In this document: positions 46,430 to 58,530 of the stretch, one piece after another
How the letters are laid out: every line of letters starts with the position of its first letter
Numbering within the stretch: position 1 is the first letter of the stretch
Assembly: GCA_961205875.1 (NCBI GenBank)
Contig: OY540815.1
Location: 9,920,001-9,984,000, forward strand
Length of the DNA stretch: 64,000 nt
Source of the DNA: Sialis fuliginosa
Lineage: Eukaryota > Arthropoda > Insecta > Megaloptera > Sialidae
Direction: 5' to 3'
Made by a program: the position numbers and the translations under genes
The notes under the pieces: model-generated
What the model saw: the letters and a program-made list of their open reading frames with translations, nothing else
What the model was told of the DNA's origin: nothing
Database searches by the model: none

Positions 46430-46720
46430 TATTAAATGAGCAATATCATGTATTTAAATCGTACAGAGTTGATGTTCTAGTAAAATACATGTTAACTGTC
46501 CTTGGTTAGGACAATCTATTGGGGTGAAATCGAGTTGATTAGTTTTGGGTTGGTTAGTTTTCGTTAGGTTAGGTTAGGTTAATGCTCAAAACGGAAAATG
46601 TCATTGCTCAAAAAAATTATTTTTAATGTCACACTCTATGTTTAGTATAATGCTCAGAATTCAAAATGTTATTGCTCATTATAATATATTTAATGCTCAA
46701 AGTATATAAAATATTGCGCA
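46430..46720. repeat. Degenerate TGCTCA array with a TTAGG run
   Basis: ATTGCTCA/AATGCTCA words recur at irregular 20-45 base spacing, within a degenerate unit like AAAATGTTATTGCTCA. At 46563-46579 is (TTAGG)x3, the canonical insect telomere unit, next to a block shared (inverted) with 51610-51712. Three units is too short to prove a telomeric origin. Confidence 0.45.
46503..46580 (+). repeat. Repeat J, copy 1
   Basis: TTGGTTAGGACAATCTATTG, then GAGTTGATTAGTTTTGGG and TTGGTTAGTTTTCGTTAGG. The reverse complement lies at 51630-51712. Confidence 0.65.
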
Positions 46721-48559
46721 CTTAAATACTACCCAATAATATATAACAAAATTAAATAAAAAATAAATGTAAAAGCAGTGACAAATAAAGGAATACTTAA
46801 AGTGACCTTCAAGATACTTTACAATAACCTATATTTTTTTAAGAATATCAATGAATAAAATATGTAGAATTTTAAACAAAGATATTATTTTTAATACATG
46901 AATTAGTGATGTCGTATAGTTTCTATAAGGGCATACGTATGACCTATAATATCATTTAAAAAATTGAAAGGTTTTATGACGTAAAAGCTATGAAGTTATG
47001 AAGAAAGAACAATAAAAGGATGCCTAAAAAGTGCTTTTGAATTTTCCTTTGAACTTTTATTCATACATTTTTTTATATAATTGATAGTTACGAAGTTGCG
47101 TAATTAAATCACTGAGTCCTTATATTTTATTAACCCTTTATACTGAGGTATGTACATATTATTTCTAATGTAATCCTTGCAAGCATACGCGCCAACTTTT
47201 CATTGTATCCATGGGGGCGAAATTTTCATATCAGTGTTGAATCTAGGGTAGATCGTCTGGTTTGAAATACAGATCTGCGGTTTGAAAAATGTATCTTTTT
47301 TCGTCATTTTCTATATAAAAAACATAGGTACTTTTAACGAATCGATATCAAAAAAAATTGTAGTAAAATTTCACGGTTAAACATTACATTTTTCATAGAA
47401 ATAATAATTTTAAAATACGAAAATAATAAATAAAACTAACTAACTATATAAACACTAATTTTCATTATTTTTGGTATAATTTGTCTTTTAAAACGCATTA
47501 CTTATTAGGATGTATAAAAAATATTTTTTTTAAAGAGAGCCCAAAAAGTAGAGATTTCAAGTTTTGATGTCCGTTTTTAAAATTAACATTGTGTTTATTT
47601 TTAGCTTAGGTTAGCTAAACTAGAGCGTGCAAAATCACACGGGGGTAAAGCCCCCATTAAATTACATCTATGTATGTGATCTCTCCCCTTCTCCGATCAC
47701 AAAGTTACGAGAGTACTAACAACTTAAATTTAGAAAATTCAATACATAACAAAAGTTTACAACACTTTTTACAACATTATTTTGTTTTCTTTGATGACAA
47801 ATATATATGATTTTCGTATAATAAATACCTGCGGTTATAAATATAATGTTAAACTTGATAAATATAGGTAATATCGAAATGCATTTGAAGAATTCTCTAA
47901 AGCTGGCAAAGCCGCCTCGATGTGATGCAAACGACAAGATTTTTAATAACGCAATTAGTGCAAGTTATGTGTTTATAAATTACCAACTAAGTGTATTTAT
48001 AGATTTCGATACACCTGTTATAATTTTCACGGACAATTTCGACCGAAACAGACAAAATATTTATATTCATTAAAAACTAGTTATGCTCACATTAATATAG
48101 TAAACATTGGTTATTTGGTTCATTGATTGTGGTCGCTAAATATAACCAATGATTCATAATTTCTGCATGGAAATATGTATCGGCTATGATTGAATAAATT
48201 ATGTATGAAGTCGTCAAACATTGCGATTGATATGTTGTGATGTAGAAAAAAATTAAATGCGCTTAAAATTTAATTCCGCTGTTTTCCGTTTTAGATATTT
48301 ATTAATGGAGTATAGTCGTAAAAAGTAATTAATGTCATATTATTTATGGCTTTTAATATTTCTGAAAACATGTTACTAAAATTTATTAGTTCCTACTTGA
48401 TAAAGAAGTAAACTTTTTTTAATATAAAATTGAATTCAATTTAATAAATAAGAGATAAATAATATAAATATTGTATAGAAAACCATGTTTCATATAATCA
48501 TTTCATTTTATTTTTTATGAATAATTTGAGTGGAAACTCTTATACGATTACGATATACA

Positions 48560-48742
48560 AATAAACGGCTATAATTAAAAAAAAAACTATATTTGCGGAC
48601 TTTAGTAATTAAATTGATTAAATAAAGAGTTACTTGTTTTATTAGTAACATGAATTCATGAGAATTATAAAAAAGAAGCCCGTCAATCACAAAAACAGTA
48701 AACCTTGCTCTTATAGCGGCCATAACTGGCGCCAGTACCTTA
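48560..48742 (+). mobile_element. MITE family A, right-end fragment
   Basis: Only the last 180 bases survive: ACTATATTTGCGGACTTTAG, AGAGTTACTTGTTTTATTAG, CTTGCTCTTATAGCGGCCAT and the terminus CTGGCGCCAGTACCTTAT. A 71-codon minus frame here matches the one in the 8.0-kb copy only through shared repeat sequence. Confidence 0.75.
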
Positions 48743-49818
48743 TTTATCTTTGGATCCAGTGTCTGTGATTTTTTTAATTTGCTTATTATGTGAAATTATT
48801 CACTATTAGTTCAAAATTTATTTGCCAAAATAAATGTTCTAATTATGTTGTATACGCAATAAGGTAACAAATATTATCTTAATATCTAGTAACTTCATAA
48901 ATCTATGCATTAACTAAACAAGGCATAATTTAATTGTAAGTTATAAATATTGATCATACTTGATAAACAGTTTAATTACAAGCTTAGGGTAACAGAAGTC
49001 GCGAGTAAACTAACACATATATTTCAAAATTGAAACACATTGCAGGTATACTAAAATAATCTAATAATAGGTAACAACCACCTTGGTTTAACATAGGCAC
49101 CAACAATTGTTTGTCCAGAGGGGCTAACTATTTTTATCTCTTCTCCTCTCATTGATCTGTTAGTAAAAATCTTATTAATCTATTTTTTTTTCAAAATAAT
49201 GAAAAGATAATTATATAACTATAATTTATAATTTAAGGGGACAGAAATATTAAAGTAAATGAATAAGCTCTCCCATTTGCATTACCTACAAACGCCTTTG
49301 AGGTTTGGGTACAAATTAAATACATATATAATAACTTGCAAGTCGATTCCGATAGGAATGCAATATTTGGTAATTTGTGATATTCGAGACAACTTTCGAA
49401 CTTCGCAATATTAAATCCTCCCCTTCCCATAAGTTGGCGCTGGATGGGATAACTTGCTAATAATTATATTTATTGGGTATTGCTTCTGCTCCAGGAAGTT
49501 ATCGTTGTTAAAGTTTACGAATGGAATTTAAAAAGGAAAGATGAAATAATGTTTATTGTGCACAATTAGAGATAATATCTGACGATTTCGTATTATTTTC
49601 TTTATTGAGTCTCGTCATTTTTAACAAAGGTTATTTTTATTAGTGTGATACAATTTTGTTTTTTAGGTTACTCATATATAGTTACTTATACCTGTATAAT
49701 CTTAATTCACTAGACTTAAGAAATAAAATTAATTAATTCTACTTTTTCCTATTTTTATCTATCATTTAAAGCAAATTGAAGCTCTTAAATATCTTTATAA
49801 TAATATATATATATTTGT

Positions 49819-50100
49819 GTCCGGTATTATAAAGGAGCTAGAAAACACTTCCAAATGAGGTTTCAAACCTATCAGACAGTTCTCTTTAAGTTTCATAAAA
49901 TGACATTTTTCGCGCACGCGAGGTATGTATGTATAAACACCAACGGTATTAAAACAATGGCGATATTATGAAAATTATTTTGTTAGTTGAAGTACCTTGC
50001 TCTAAATTCCATAGCTAATCCATAGATACTATCACAGAATTAACACCCCATTTGAAAATGCATGCTAGGGAGCTTTACTAGCTCCTTTATAATACCGGAC
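49819..50100. mobile_element. MITE family B, complete copy
   Basis: 282 bp with perfect 23-bp inverted termini (GTCCGGTATTATAAAGGAGC, TAG). No clear target duplication beyond TA-rich flanks. This copy defines the family; other copies lie at 1, 15256, 28845, 31839 and 57260. Confidence 0.85.
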
Positions 50101-50533
50101 ATTACTTTCATATTAAATGGTTTCGTAGAACCTAGAAAATATGCATAACATATTTTATAATGAATACATATGTAAAATAACTTTGAATTTGAGTTATAAA
50201 TCCATTTATATTATATACATATCTATACGATTTAGGTATCTGTAACACTCGGTTATCATGGCATCGGTATAAACAATACGTTTACATGCATACGTTGTTA
50301 TAATGATAGCCAAAATAACAACAATAATATAAGTTATTAGGAGAAGATGCAAATTGTTTCGCTTGAATTCTACTAGTATAATGAATAATATTTGTCAAAT
50401 ACATTCAAAGACTGACTATCAGGATTGATGGCTCTGGTTTAAGTAGGTATAGTTAAATAAATTTTATACTTTCATTGGACAGAGTTAATACCATTTTCAA
50501 AAAAAAGTTCATTTTCATGATTATTCGAAGTAC

Positions 50534-50800
50534 TACATGGGCTGAAAAGTCTTTGGCCCGACACACAGATCGCGATATAAACAAAAAATCCTTATACTTC
50601 CCATAGAGTACCAACCTTAACTAGAATACTGTCGACATTTCATGTACTCTTGTTCAAGTAACAGCTTTCAAAGTGACGCTACTTTTGTTATTTTTTTAAT
50701 CATGGAAAAAGTGAATTTTGTGTTTTGATTAAACATTGTTTTTTGATAGGGAAAATACCGTCCAAACAAAGGAATGGGTTGATTTATAAGTGTTATTTCC
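50534..50800 (+). mobile_element. Irritans-type mariner remnant, 5' end
   Basis: The terminus GGCTGAAAAGTCTTTGGCCC resembles irritans mariner ends (GGCTGATAAGTC). After a leader of about 170 bases, ATGGAAAAA at 50702 starts transposase text: with frameshifts allowed, short matches such as VLIKHCFL and a GK..VQ.KEW-like segment are seen. At least two small indels break the frame and the element ends near 50800, before the HTH and DDD core. A dead fossil. Confidence 0.7.
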
Positions 50801-50880
50801 CTGAATAATAGTAACTTTAATCTTTAATTATTAACGAGCTCGATGAACTTATATGGATTTTTATTTAATACTATTATTTA

Positions 50881-51219
50881 TTATTTATACGCTTTATATA
50901 AATTTGTGTATGTATTTTTAACAACAGTGATAGGCTTAATGGTGATCCTGTATAGAGATACATCAAGCTCTCGCTCACACACAAACAGTAGAGTGCAGAA
51001 AACCATATAGCCGAGTGCGAATGCCTGATAAGCCGATTGGACTTTCCAGGTCTCGACTGTAGTCATCATCGTTAAAGCTTTCAAATCCATTACAAGGACA
51101 CGTCTGTGTTCCCCCATGCGGACGCACGCCCTGTTCCATTACCCCACCTTCCCAAGTGTACACCTGATTCACATACGCCCGGTCCTAATCCAGCCGAAAT
51201 CCATGGATAACATGATCAG
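50881..51219 (+). CDS. Exon-like island, plus-strand exon 51050-51219
   Basis: In a GC-raised island, plus-strand 51050-51219 (170 bases) is bounded by TTGGACTTTCCAG and CATGATCAG/GTAAGG, both good splice sites. One frame is open throughout (VSTVVIIVKAFKSITRTRL ... IHIRPVLIQPKSMDNMI). Two minus-strand frames are also open (78 codons, MGEHRRVLVMDLKALTMM; and 65 codons with NGFESFNDDDYSRDLES), so the strand is uncertain. It follows the mariner fossil directly, so a retroelement origin is possible. No family recognised. Confidence 0.35.
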
Positions 51220-51629
51220 GTAAGGCGAATGTTTGTTTGTGATACGCTTTCAGAAATGCAAGGGCCGGTCGAAAATTTTTTTCTTTGGCCAGGATAAATA
51301 AAATATGATTCTTGTCTATTATATCCCCGGCGGTTTGGAAAAATTAAATCACTAGGAACTTAAATAACATAAAGTTTGTACTATTAATTTCATTCTTTTT
51401 AAATAGGTAATTAAAAGGTAATTATTATAAGTATATAGGTATTCATTGCAAATTACATTATGAAAAGGCGAACATTTAATCGTTTTGAATTACGATAATA
51501 ATAATAATTATTCAGAATAGAGTTGATGCACCTGCATGACTAGAACATTTTTACCATGTTTACGTTTATTTTATTTGATAGAATTATTTAAAAACAGTTT
51601 GTTGCGGCGGAGTTTAATCCCCGTTTTTA

Positions 51630-51712
51630 ACTTAACGAAAACTATCCAATCCAAAACTAATCAACTTGATTTTGCACCAATAGATTTCTCTAACCAAAAA
51701 CAGTTGGAAGTT
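51630..51712 (-). repeat. Repeat J, copy 2, inverted
   Basis: Its reverse complement gives AATCTATTGGTGCAAAATCA, AGTTGATTAGTTTTGGATTG, GATAGTTTTCGTTAAG, matching 46503-46580 with several differences. Confidence 0.6.
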
Positions 51713-54144
51713 ATCATTCAAAAATAATGAAAAATGTAATACCTATATAAATATGAATATATAAATATTTAAACTAATAGTACACACTTTACTCACATTG
51801 GCGCTAATTTAACATGCCACATGGAAAAATTAAATCAAAATAATAAGACGATAATTTCAAAATTTAATTACTGAAGCAATATGTGATAAATTTATATTTT
51901 AACTAACTTAATAAAAAACATTGATATCTGTGCATTACAATTACCATTCAAAACCATATTCCACGTTTATTGTTAAGAACATATGTACAATTTACATGAT
52001 TTCAATTTCAAAAGTATAGTTTAGAATGCAACATTGTGTTGTTTAAGGCTGTTAAATGACATGGATTCCCGTTTCTTTGTTTCGTTGTTGGTAGGATATT
52101 GCCACCAAAGATACATTGCATTACGCCGACATGTGACTTTTATGACAGGAGTGGATGTGAAAAATAAATGTTAAACCGATGACGTTTTTTGTTTTGTTTG
52201 GTAGCTATTGAATTTAAATAGTTACATTAACCCATATACGTGGCACTAACAGTTTCCATATGGTAATGGTTGATATATTCGAGGAAGTAATAGTTTGTTA
52301 ATGTGATATTTTAAAGAGAGCAAAAATAGACCAACTAAGTCTTCCAGAAATAATTTTGATTTAAAATGTATATTTTTTGTTATTGAAGAATTGTAATAAA
52401 AAAACTCAACAATAAAATTTTATTGCTACCATTTGCCAAAGAATTGAAAAATTTTACTTTTTTATGGCGATATTCGATTATATAAATTATTGGGAACACA
52501 TACAAACAATTTTACAAAAATAAAGGTTTTATAAAAACTTTTATTGTTAATCAAAAACAAGCATGATTCCATTATTAACAATTTAATCAACAAAAAAACA
52601 ATTGAAGATATCAGATCCTAATTTTCAGTGAATGATCTGTACTACAGTGTTTATTTTCCAGGGTTATCAACATAAAAATCGTTAAACTTTATTAGTTATA
52701 ACAGCTTAAAAAAAGTATGTTTTCAGTCATTTTTTAGCGTAGTAGATAAACAAATGATTTTTTCAAAATGGAGGTTATAGGAAATTTTATAGCGAACAAT
52801 TTTTATTTGAAACTTTTTTTTATATAATACATATTTAGACCGGTTTTAGCAAAAATCAGGAAATCTGAAGAATTTTGTAATTGAACCATGGTTTACCCCT
52901 GACGCGGGTAATCAAAATTGGAACAAACTTAGGATATTATTCAAAACCACATCTGTAATAAATCCTGTAAGTAGCCAAACTGTACCTAAAAATAACCTTT
53001 TTTAGCCTCCACAGCCTGGACTACTAACCTTAATAAGTTAATTTGAAATAAAATTAAAATATTTAATTTATTATTCGTTCCATATATCATCACTGTACGT
53101 ACAAAATTTGCTATGTCACAAATGTATACTTTTTCAGGAGACAATAAAAATACATACATAACATTATAAGTTACTCATTTATAAAGCTAAGCAGATTTTC
53201 TAACAGTTATTACCGACTCTTACACAGTTTCTTTCAACGTTTGACACGTTTTCAACTAGAACATACATTTTTAACAATATATAGGTAACAATTTGTTTGA
53301 AAATCAATCTAAAATAATGGACCACAAGCACATTTTGACATCAATCAGAAACATAAGAAATACAATACCAAGTTCCACAGAAAATAACTACATCAAAAGA
53401 CAAACAAAAATGTACTGATTTTGATACCGGATACATTTTACAAAATAATCAAAAAGCTACAAAGCACAAACATTTCTCGAGTATTAGTTTTAAGAACCTC
53501 ACGATCATAGTAACAAGTGGAATAAGGCAATATCATCGCTGTCGAATTATCGACTTATTTTAAATCAAAACCGACATCAATATATTTTTTTAATTTACAA
53601 TCAAATAATTAATTTTAACTTTAATTAATATTTTTAAATATTAATAATTATAATTTTTTGAGATTCCAAACAAATTAACTATCAGACATTTTCTAAGAAT
53701 ATATTTTTCAGATTGTAGATTGTATGTGTCGTTATTTTTTTAGAATTCAGGTTCGTGTTCGAGTTCAAGTTTGTAATCGAAAAAAAAATTAACAAATAAA
53801 ACATTTTCTGAAGAAGAAAAAACATTAATAGCCATTAAAATATTGCTAGAAAAAAGGGCAAAAAATAAAATTACATTTTAAAGATTGAAATTTATATTTT
53901 TCAGATTTTTTTTGCAAATTGAAATGTAATTCAGTTGTAGAATTAAAAAAGAAAATAAAAAATATGTAAATTTCAGTAGTTGACTTGATAAGTCACATCA
54001 TACCATAAAATTTAAACAGATTTCCAGTATTAGCACATTTTATAATCTCTTTTAAAAATTATTGGAGGAAAATATTAAAATATTAAAAATAATTTATTGA
54101 ACCTTTTAAAAGTATATGGTTACCGGTTATCCATGAAAAGGTTC

Positions 54145-54242
54145 GGATTCAGATTCAGGTTCGGTTCGGGTTCAGGTCAATGAAAAATACGGGTTTTTTC
54201 GGGTTTACGGTTCAGGTTCGAGCTCAGGTTCAAGTCCCTGTT
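54145..54242 (+). repeat. Degenerate GGTTCGGGTTCAGG array
   Basis: Seven or so units of GGTTC(G/A)GATTCAG-like text in about 100 bases, interrupted by CAATGAAAAATACGGG. Related words (CAGGTTCGTGTTCGAGTTC) occur at 53748-53775. A minisatellite-like array or a decayed repeat terminus. Confidence 0.5.
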
Positions 54243-54429
54243 TACTACAGTACATTACTCGTAGTAAATTATTTTGTATTATATTAAAACTTGACGATGA
54301 ATTGTTCATCGACAGTATATCCCAGACCCGCAAAAACAATATTTTATTTTTATCTTGAAAACCCTCAAAAGTGAATACCATCCAAGTGTTTGTTTCTAGT
54401 TGATTCGGTGATCTTAAGCTGACACGTCT

Positions 54430-54687
54430 TTAAGGCGGTAGACGGTTGGGTGATAGTGGGGGGGGGGGGGGCAGCGGAACAGGATAGAATTCAGAAAGGA
54501 AGATGAGGAGGCTGATATTAGCACAGGGGGAATATACAACAAGTGGAGGGAACTGTAGAGTCGTTGTAGAAGTTAGTAATTGACTAGTGGATGCGTTGGA
54601 GCATATGGAAATTTTAAGTGGTAACGGAATATGAAAGTCTGCTTCACATAGACAAGATATTGGGATTATTAACGTTGCGAGATGTAA
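54430..54687 (-). CDS. Candidate alternative last exon, proline-rich
   Basis: The minus strand is open for 85 codons from 54687 to TAA at 54432-54430, with no ATG, so it would be entered by splicing. Within it TTACTAACTTCTACAACGAC, TCTACAG is a branch-point-plus-acceptor arrangement (TACTAAC is the ideal branch sequence). The codons after it, in phase 0 as needed after exon 2, read FPPLVVYSPCANISLLIF ... EFYPVPLPPPPPLSPNRLPP, then stop. The prolines come from a run of 14 C. AATAAA follows about 85 bases later. An SH3-ligand-like tail is conceivable. Joined to exon 2 it would give a short isoform. Speculative. Confidence 0.3.
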   Translation of the reverse strand, partial: LHLATLIIPISCLCEADFHIPLPLKISICSNASTSQLLTSTTTLQFPPLVVYSPCANISLLIFLSEFYPVPLPPPPPLSPNRLPP

Positions 54688-56461
54688 TTAATAATGGTAT
54701 AACGATATTTAAAATCAATTTTACCAGGTTATGGTAACCTTTTTCATGTATTTTAGATATTATATGCCGAATGTATGAGTTCAAAGCCAGACTGAGGAAA
54801 TTATCAAAATCAACAGCTTAGAAAATCAATGTTTTTATAAATTGAACATTAGTACCATTAAACGGTGTTATTTTGCAACACTTCTTCAGATTTTCTAGAA
54901 TATTGGCCAATATTATTTATTCTTTGGTATCGTCAAAATTATTTACTGCATAATTCAAATTAAGCAAATGTTAATGCAAAGTTACCTTAAGGATCAGCAT
55001 AATTTGTACTACCAAGTATATTTCTGTGTTAGATTGAACAAATTAATATTTATTATATCCAAGAAACGTATATTTTAAATAAAATTCCAAAGGATCCTCT
55101 ATACAAATTTTTATAGCAGAAAAAATATGCAGTATTGTCACTGATCTAACTAAAGGGGTTATATCTAATTTTTGACATTTTTTTATTAGCTTTACTGGTG
55201 TATAAACATCTTAAAAATAATATTCAAATGGAATTATAAACAAACAATTTTATTTTTAAACAACCTAGATGGTGAAAGTGGTGAAAAATGAGTGATAATG
55301 AATATAAAGTAATGTAAAGGGGTACCGTAACTCGGTCTTAAGTCAAAACAGAAGCAAAAATAGCAAACGAAAACCGCCAAACCGACAGTCTCGAAAAAAA
55401 GTCGGAACTAACGTCGACGTTTGCACGTAGTAAAACAGTTTTCAAACTTTAAACTCATTTTTATCGAAACCACGTTTTTAAAAACTACAGTAAACGTATC
55501 TTAGCCATTTTCCATTCGATCGACTTGAAATTTTAACTGTAACTTCTTAGATAGATTTTACATCGAAGTACGCACGATTTTTACGATTGGTTAACAATTA
55601 CGATTTTTATAAACAATTTAAGGTCGTTTTTTTGCGTCAAAAACGCGATAGAAAATTTGCAAAAATCGAAATTTTTTAATAATCGTGTATACTTCGACGG
55701 GAAAATTCATGTAAATAACGAGATTTTTTTTATGTTGATCCTTGGAAGTTCAGTTTTCCGCTAAACCTTTTTTACGCTAAAGTCACCATTTTTAAAAAAT
55801 ATTTTTATATTAAAAAACAAATTTGTATGTTTTGAGACATGTACAATAAACCTTCAAAATTTCATTTAATTGTTTTCTTTTATTATTCTAAAAAAAATCC
55901 TTATAAAGTCTCATTTTCCGAAGTGACGATTATATGTATCTACCCCTTAATATTTCATATCAAGTAAACTGATTTTTAAGCAAACAAAAGTCACGTAAAA
56001 GATAAAAAAAATTCCTACATTTCAATCATTTATTGGGTAATATCTTTATAAGAACTTCAGACATTCCTTATAATAAAAACCAAATTAATTTTGAACATAT
56101 TTACAAATAAAGAATGTGCTCAGATGTTATTGGAAACGTACAGAAAATCATTTCATTTTCTTTGTAATATCAAATATAAAGATTGTCATCTCTTCAAGAA
56201 TCATCCATCCAAATTTGACTTGATATTTAACAACCGATTCGCTTCAATGGAATATTATTATATGTATATATAATACAGATTGGTTCAAAAGTAATTGATA
56301 AAATTCCAAATGAATTTTATTAGATTATTTTATAAATATCATATATGTTAATATCAATAGTTATTTCAATTCATTGTAAAATGTTTAAAGTTACATTTAT
56401 GTATATTTATATTTTCCACAATATCATTATATTGTGAATTTTGAATCAACCTTAATATGTT

Positions 56462-56478
56462 TGTGTGTGTGTGTGTGT
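56462..56478. repeat. (TG)n microsatellite, interrupted by a MITE
   Basis: TG repeats run up to the hAT-type element at 56479 and resume after it (GCGTGTATGTGTATGTGTG from 56912). Confidence 0.75.
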
Positions 56479-56911
56479 CAGTGCCGGATTAACAATGTAG
56501 CAGGAGTACCAAATGCTACGGGCCCCGCGTTGCTGGGGCCCCGTGGCTTAGCGAAAAAATATCTCTTATTTACTACCTACCGTAGAAAAATCGATTTTTA
56601 AAGCTCCGTTATTTTAAAGCTCTCGTTAAATTGAGAAACGTTTGTCTGTAAAAGTGTTGCTATATTAAAATTAAGGGATTATTAAAAAAAGCAAAACATA
56701 AATAAATTTTCAAACAGTTATATCTCCGCGAAAAATTATTAGATTTGCATGGTCAAAAGCTCATTCAAAAGTTTGCATTTTCTAATGGGGGGCTGAGAGT
56801 GACACTATCGATTTCCACCTCGGGTATCCCCCCCCACTCTTAGTGATGCCACTGCCAAGGGTCTCTTTATAACATTTGCTACAGGCCCCGCGCTGGCTAA
56901 ATCCGGCACTG
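56479..56911. mobile_element. hAT-type MITE inserted in a TG repeat
   Basis: Ends CAGTGCCGGATTAAC and GCTAAATCCGGCACTG are inverted, and the sub-terminal GGGCCCCGCG / GGCCCCGCGC also pairs. The element is 433 bp. Flanking 8-mers GTGTGTGT and GCGTGTAT agree at 6 of 8 positions, consistent with a decayed hAT duplication in a TG tract. It contains a G/C-rich run (CCCCCCCC) but no coding frame. Confidence 0.75.
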
Positions 56912-57259
56912 GCGTGTATGTGTATGTGTGTGTATTCTTGTATCCTCTCTCAGAACGAATTATCCAGCCTCCACCATTACCCTGTACCGCACAACCCCTT
57001 TTCCAATCTTACCCTATTTACAAAGACATCCGATATATATTTTCATGTTGTATTGATCTCCTTCTTAGTTAGATATTAATTTTGTTATGTCACAAAAGGT
57101 CTTATGAATATTTTAAATTTTTTTAAGTATACGCATTCAAATAAAATCGGTTGAAAAATATGATACGTTTTTAGAAGTAAAATTATATACATTTTGAAAG
57201 TATGTAAAAGACGATTAAGAAAAAAAAAGTATTTTATTGAATTTGTTAAATATCTGAAA

Positions 57260-57424
57260 TAATTGGATTATGAGGTACATTAAATGTATAGCATTTACAT
57301 TATTATACATTTATTACCACTGCTTTAAAATATTAAGTAATTTCATAACAATTTGACACCTAGCAGATAGCGTTAGCTGGAAGATAATTTACTTTTGCAC
57401 TCAAGCAAACTCTTTATAATACCG
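57260..57424. mobile_element. MITE family B, right half
   Basis: ACCTAGCAGATAGCGTTAGC, then AGCAAACTCTTTATAATACC, the family right terminus, ending at about 57424. The left half is missing. Confidence 0.65.
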
Positions 57425-58104
57425 CAGGCTGGTTAAATGTTTTGATTTGTACTTGTATCACGTAGATCTAATCGAGATCTATAATTTGAGACCAAAAGCC
57501 GCGTAATACCTGCTCTGAGTGTCGAGATATACTGATTATTTTTTTACGCTTTCTCTGAAATGTGAAACTAAACTTAAAAAATATCAAAAAAATAATGATT
57601 TCGAAACGCACCCAATGTAGTGAACCAAATAACGGTCTGACATTTAAAATACTGCAGAAAATAAAAAAAACCTACGATAAGTCTATCTATTTGGCAAGAC
57701 TATCATAAGCCTAACCGCAACATGCCACATTGGTGACTATGATAAAAGAGACGCACAAGAAGAAGAAGAAGTAGTGAATACGCAACAACACGCTCCGTCA
57801 GTAACAGCGCACTGACGTTTGATTTATTCTACGCTCCACGTGTTTGTTTATATCCAACAAACGTCTAGTCTTTTCTTATTTAACGCCGGCTGACGGGAGT
57901 TTTGAATTTAGATGTGCGATGTGGCGAATCCGTCGCTCCAAACTAGACATGTGTACTATACACTGCCTGATAAACGGATGGCTTTAAATTGTATATATTT
58001 CATTTTACAGTTGTGTGAAAAACTTGCATTTTGAGATATAAGGGGAGGGAGTTGATTTTGAATGAAAAAACCTGGTCTTGGGAGAGGTAAATTTTTACAT
58101 TAAT

Positions 58105-58530
58105 AAATTAAACAAACATTACATTACGTCACACAAATGTCATGTTTTTTACCCCCCCCCCCGTTCTGTCACAGGTTGTCACATTCCTGTGACCCCCCCA
58201 CTGCCCGTTGTGACGTCGATTTTGCAATTTTAAATCTAGAACTAATTGAGATTAAAACATAACATAAATCTTTTCACATTTCGAAACAATAAGTAGGTAC
58301 TCAAAATCAACGAAAAAAAATAAATATTCTTTCATTGTCCTTGGCTGTTTATATTATTTTTATATGATGAAATTTTGACATGCCTTTCATGGTAAAAATT
58401 ACTATTATTTTTTGATTTTTTAGATGTGACGTCACTAAGTTTGTGACCCTTCCCCCCCTTGTCACACCACGTCACACTTTGTAGACCCTCCCCCTTAACG
58501 TGTGACGTAATTTATGGATGACTTCTAATA
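58105..58530. mobile_element. GTGACGT-type MITE with poly-C arms
   Basis: The left arm (TTACATTACGTCACAC, a run of 11 C, TGTGACGTCGATTTT) pairs with the right arm (GATGTGACGTCACTAAG, runs of C, GTGTGACGTAATTTA). TGACGT words occur about six times. Such GTGACGTAATTTATGGATGA repeats are common in insect genomes. No frame is present. TGACGTCA is also a CREB/ATF site, so this element could scatter such sites. Confidence 0.65.

Noticed and set aside
47716..48073. Overlapping 73- and 75-codon frames on opposite strands
   Set aside because: AT-biased composition, no splice or motif support and mutual overlap; judged accidental.
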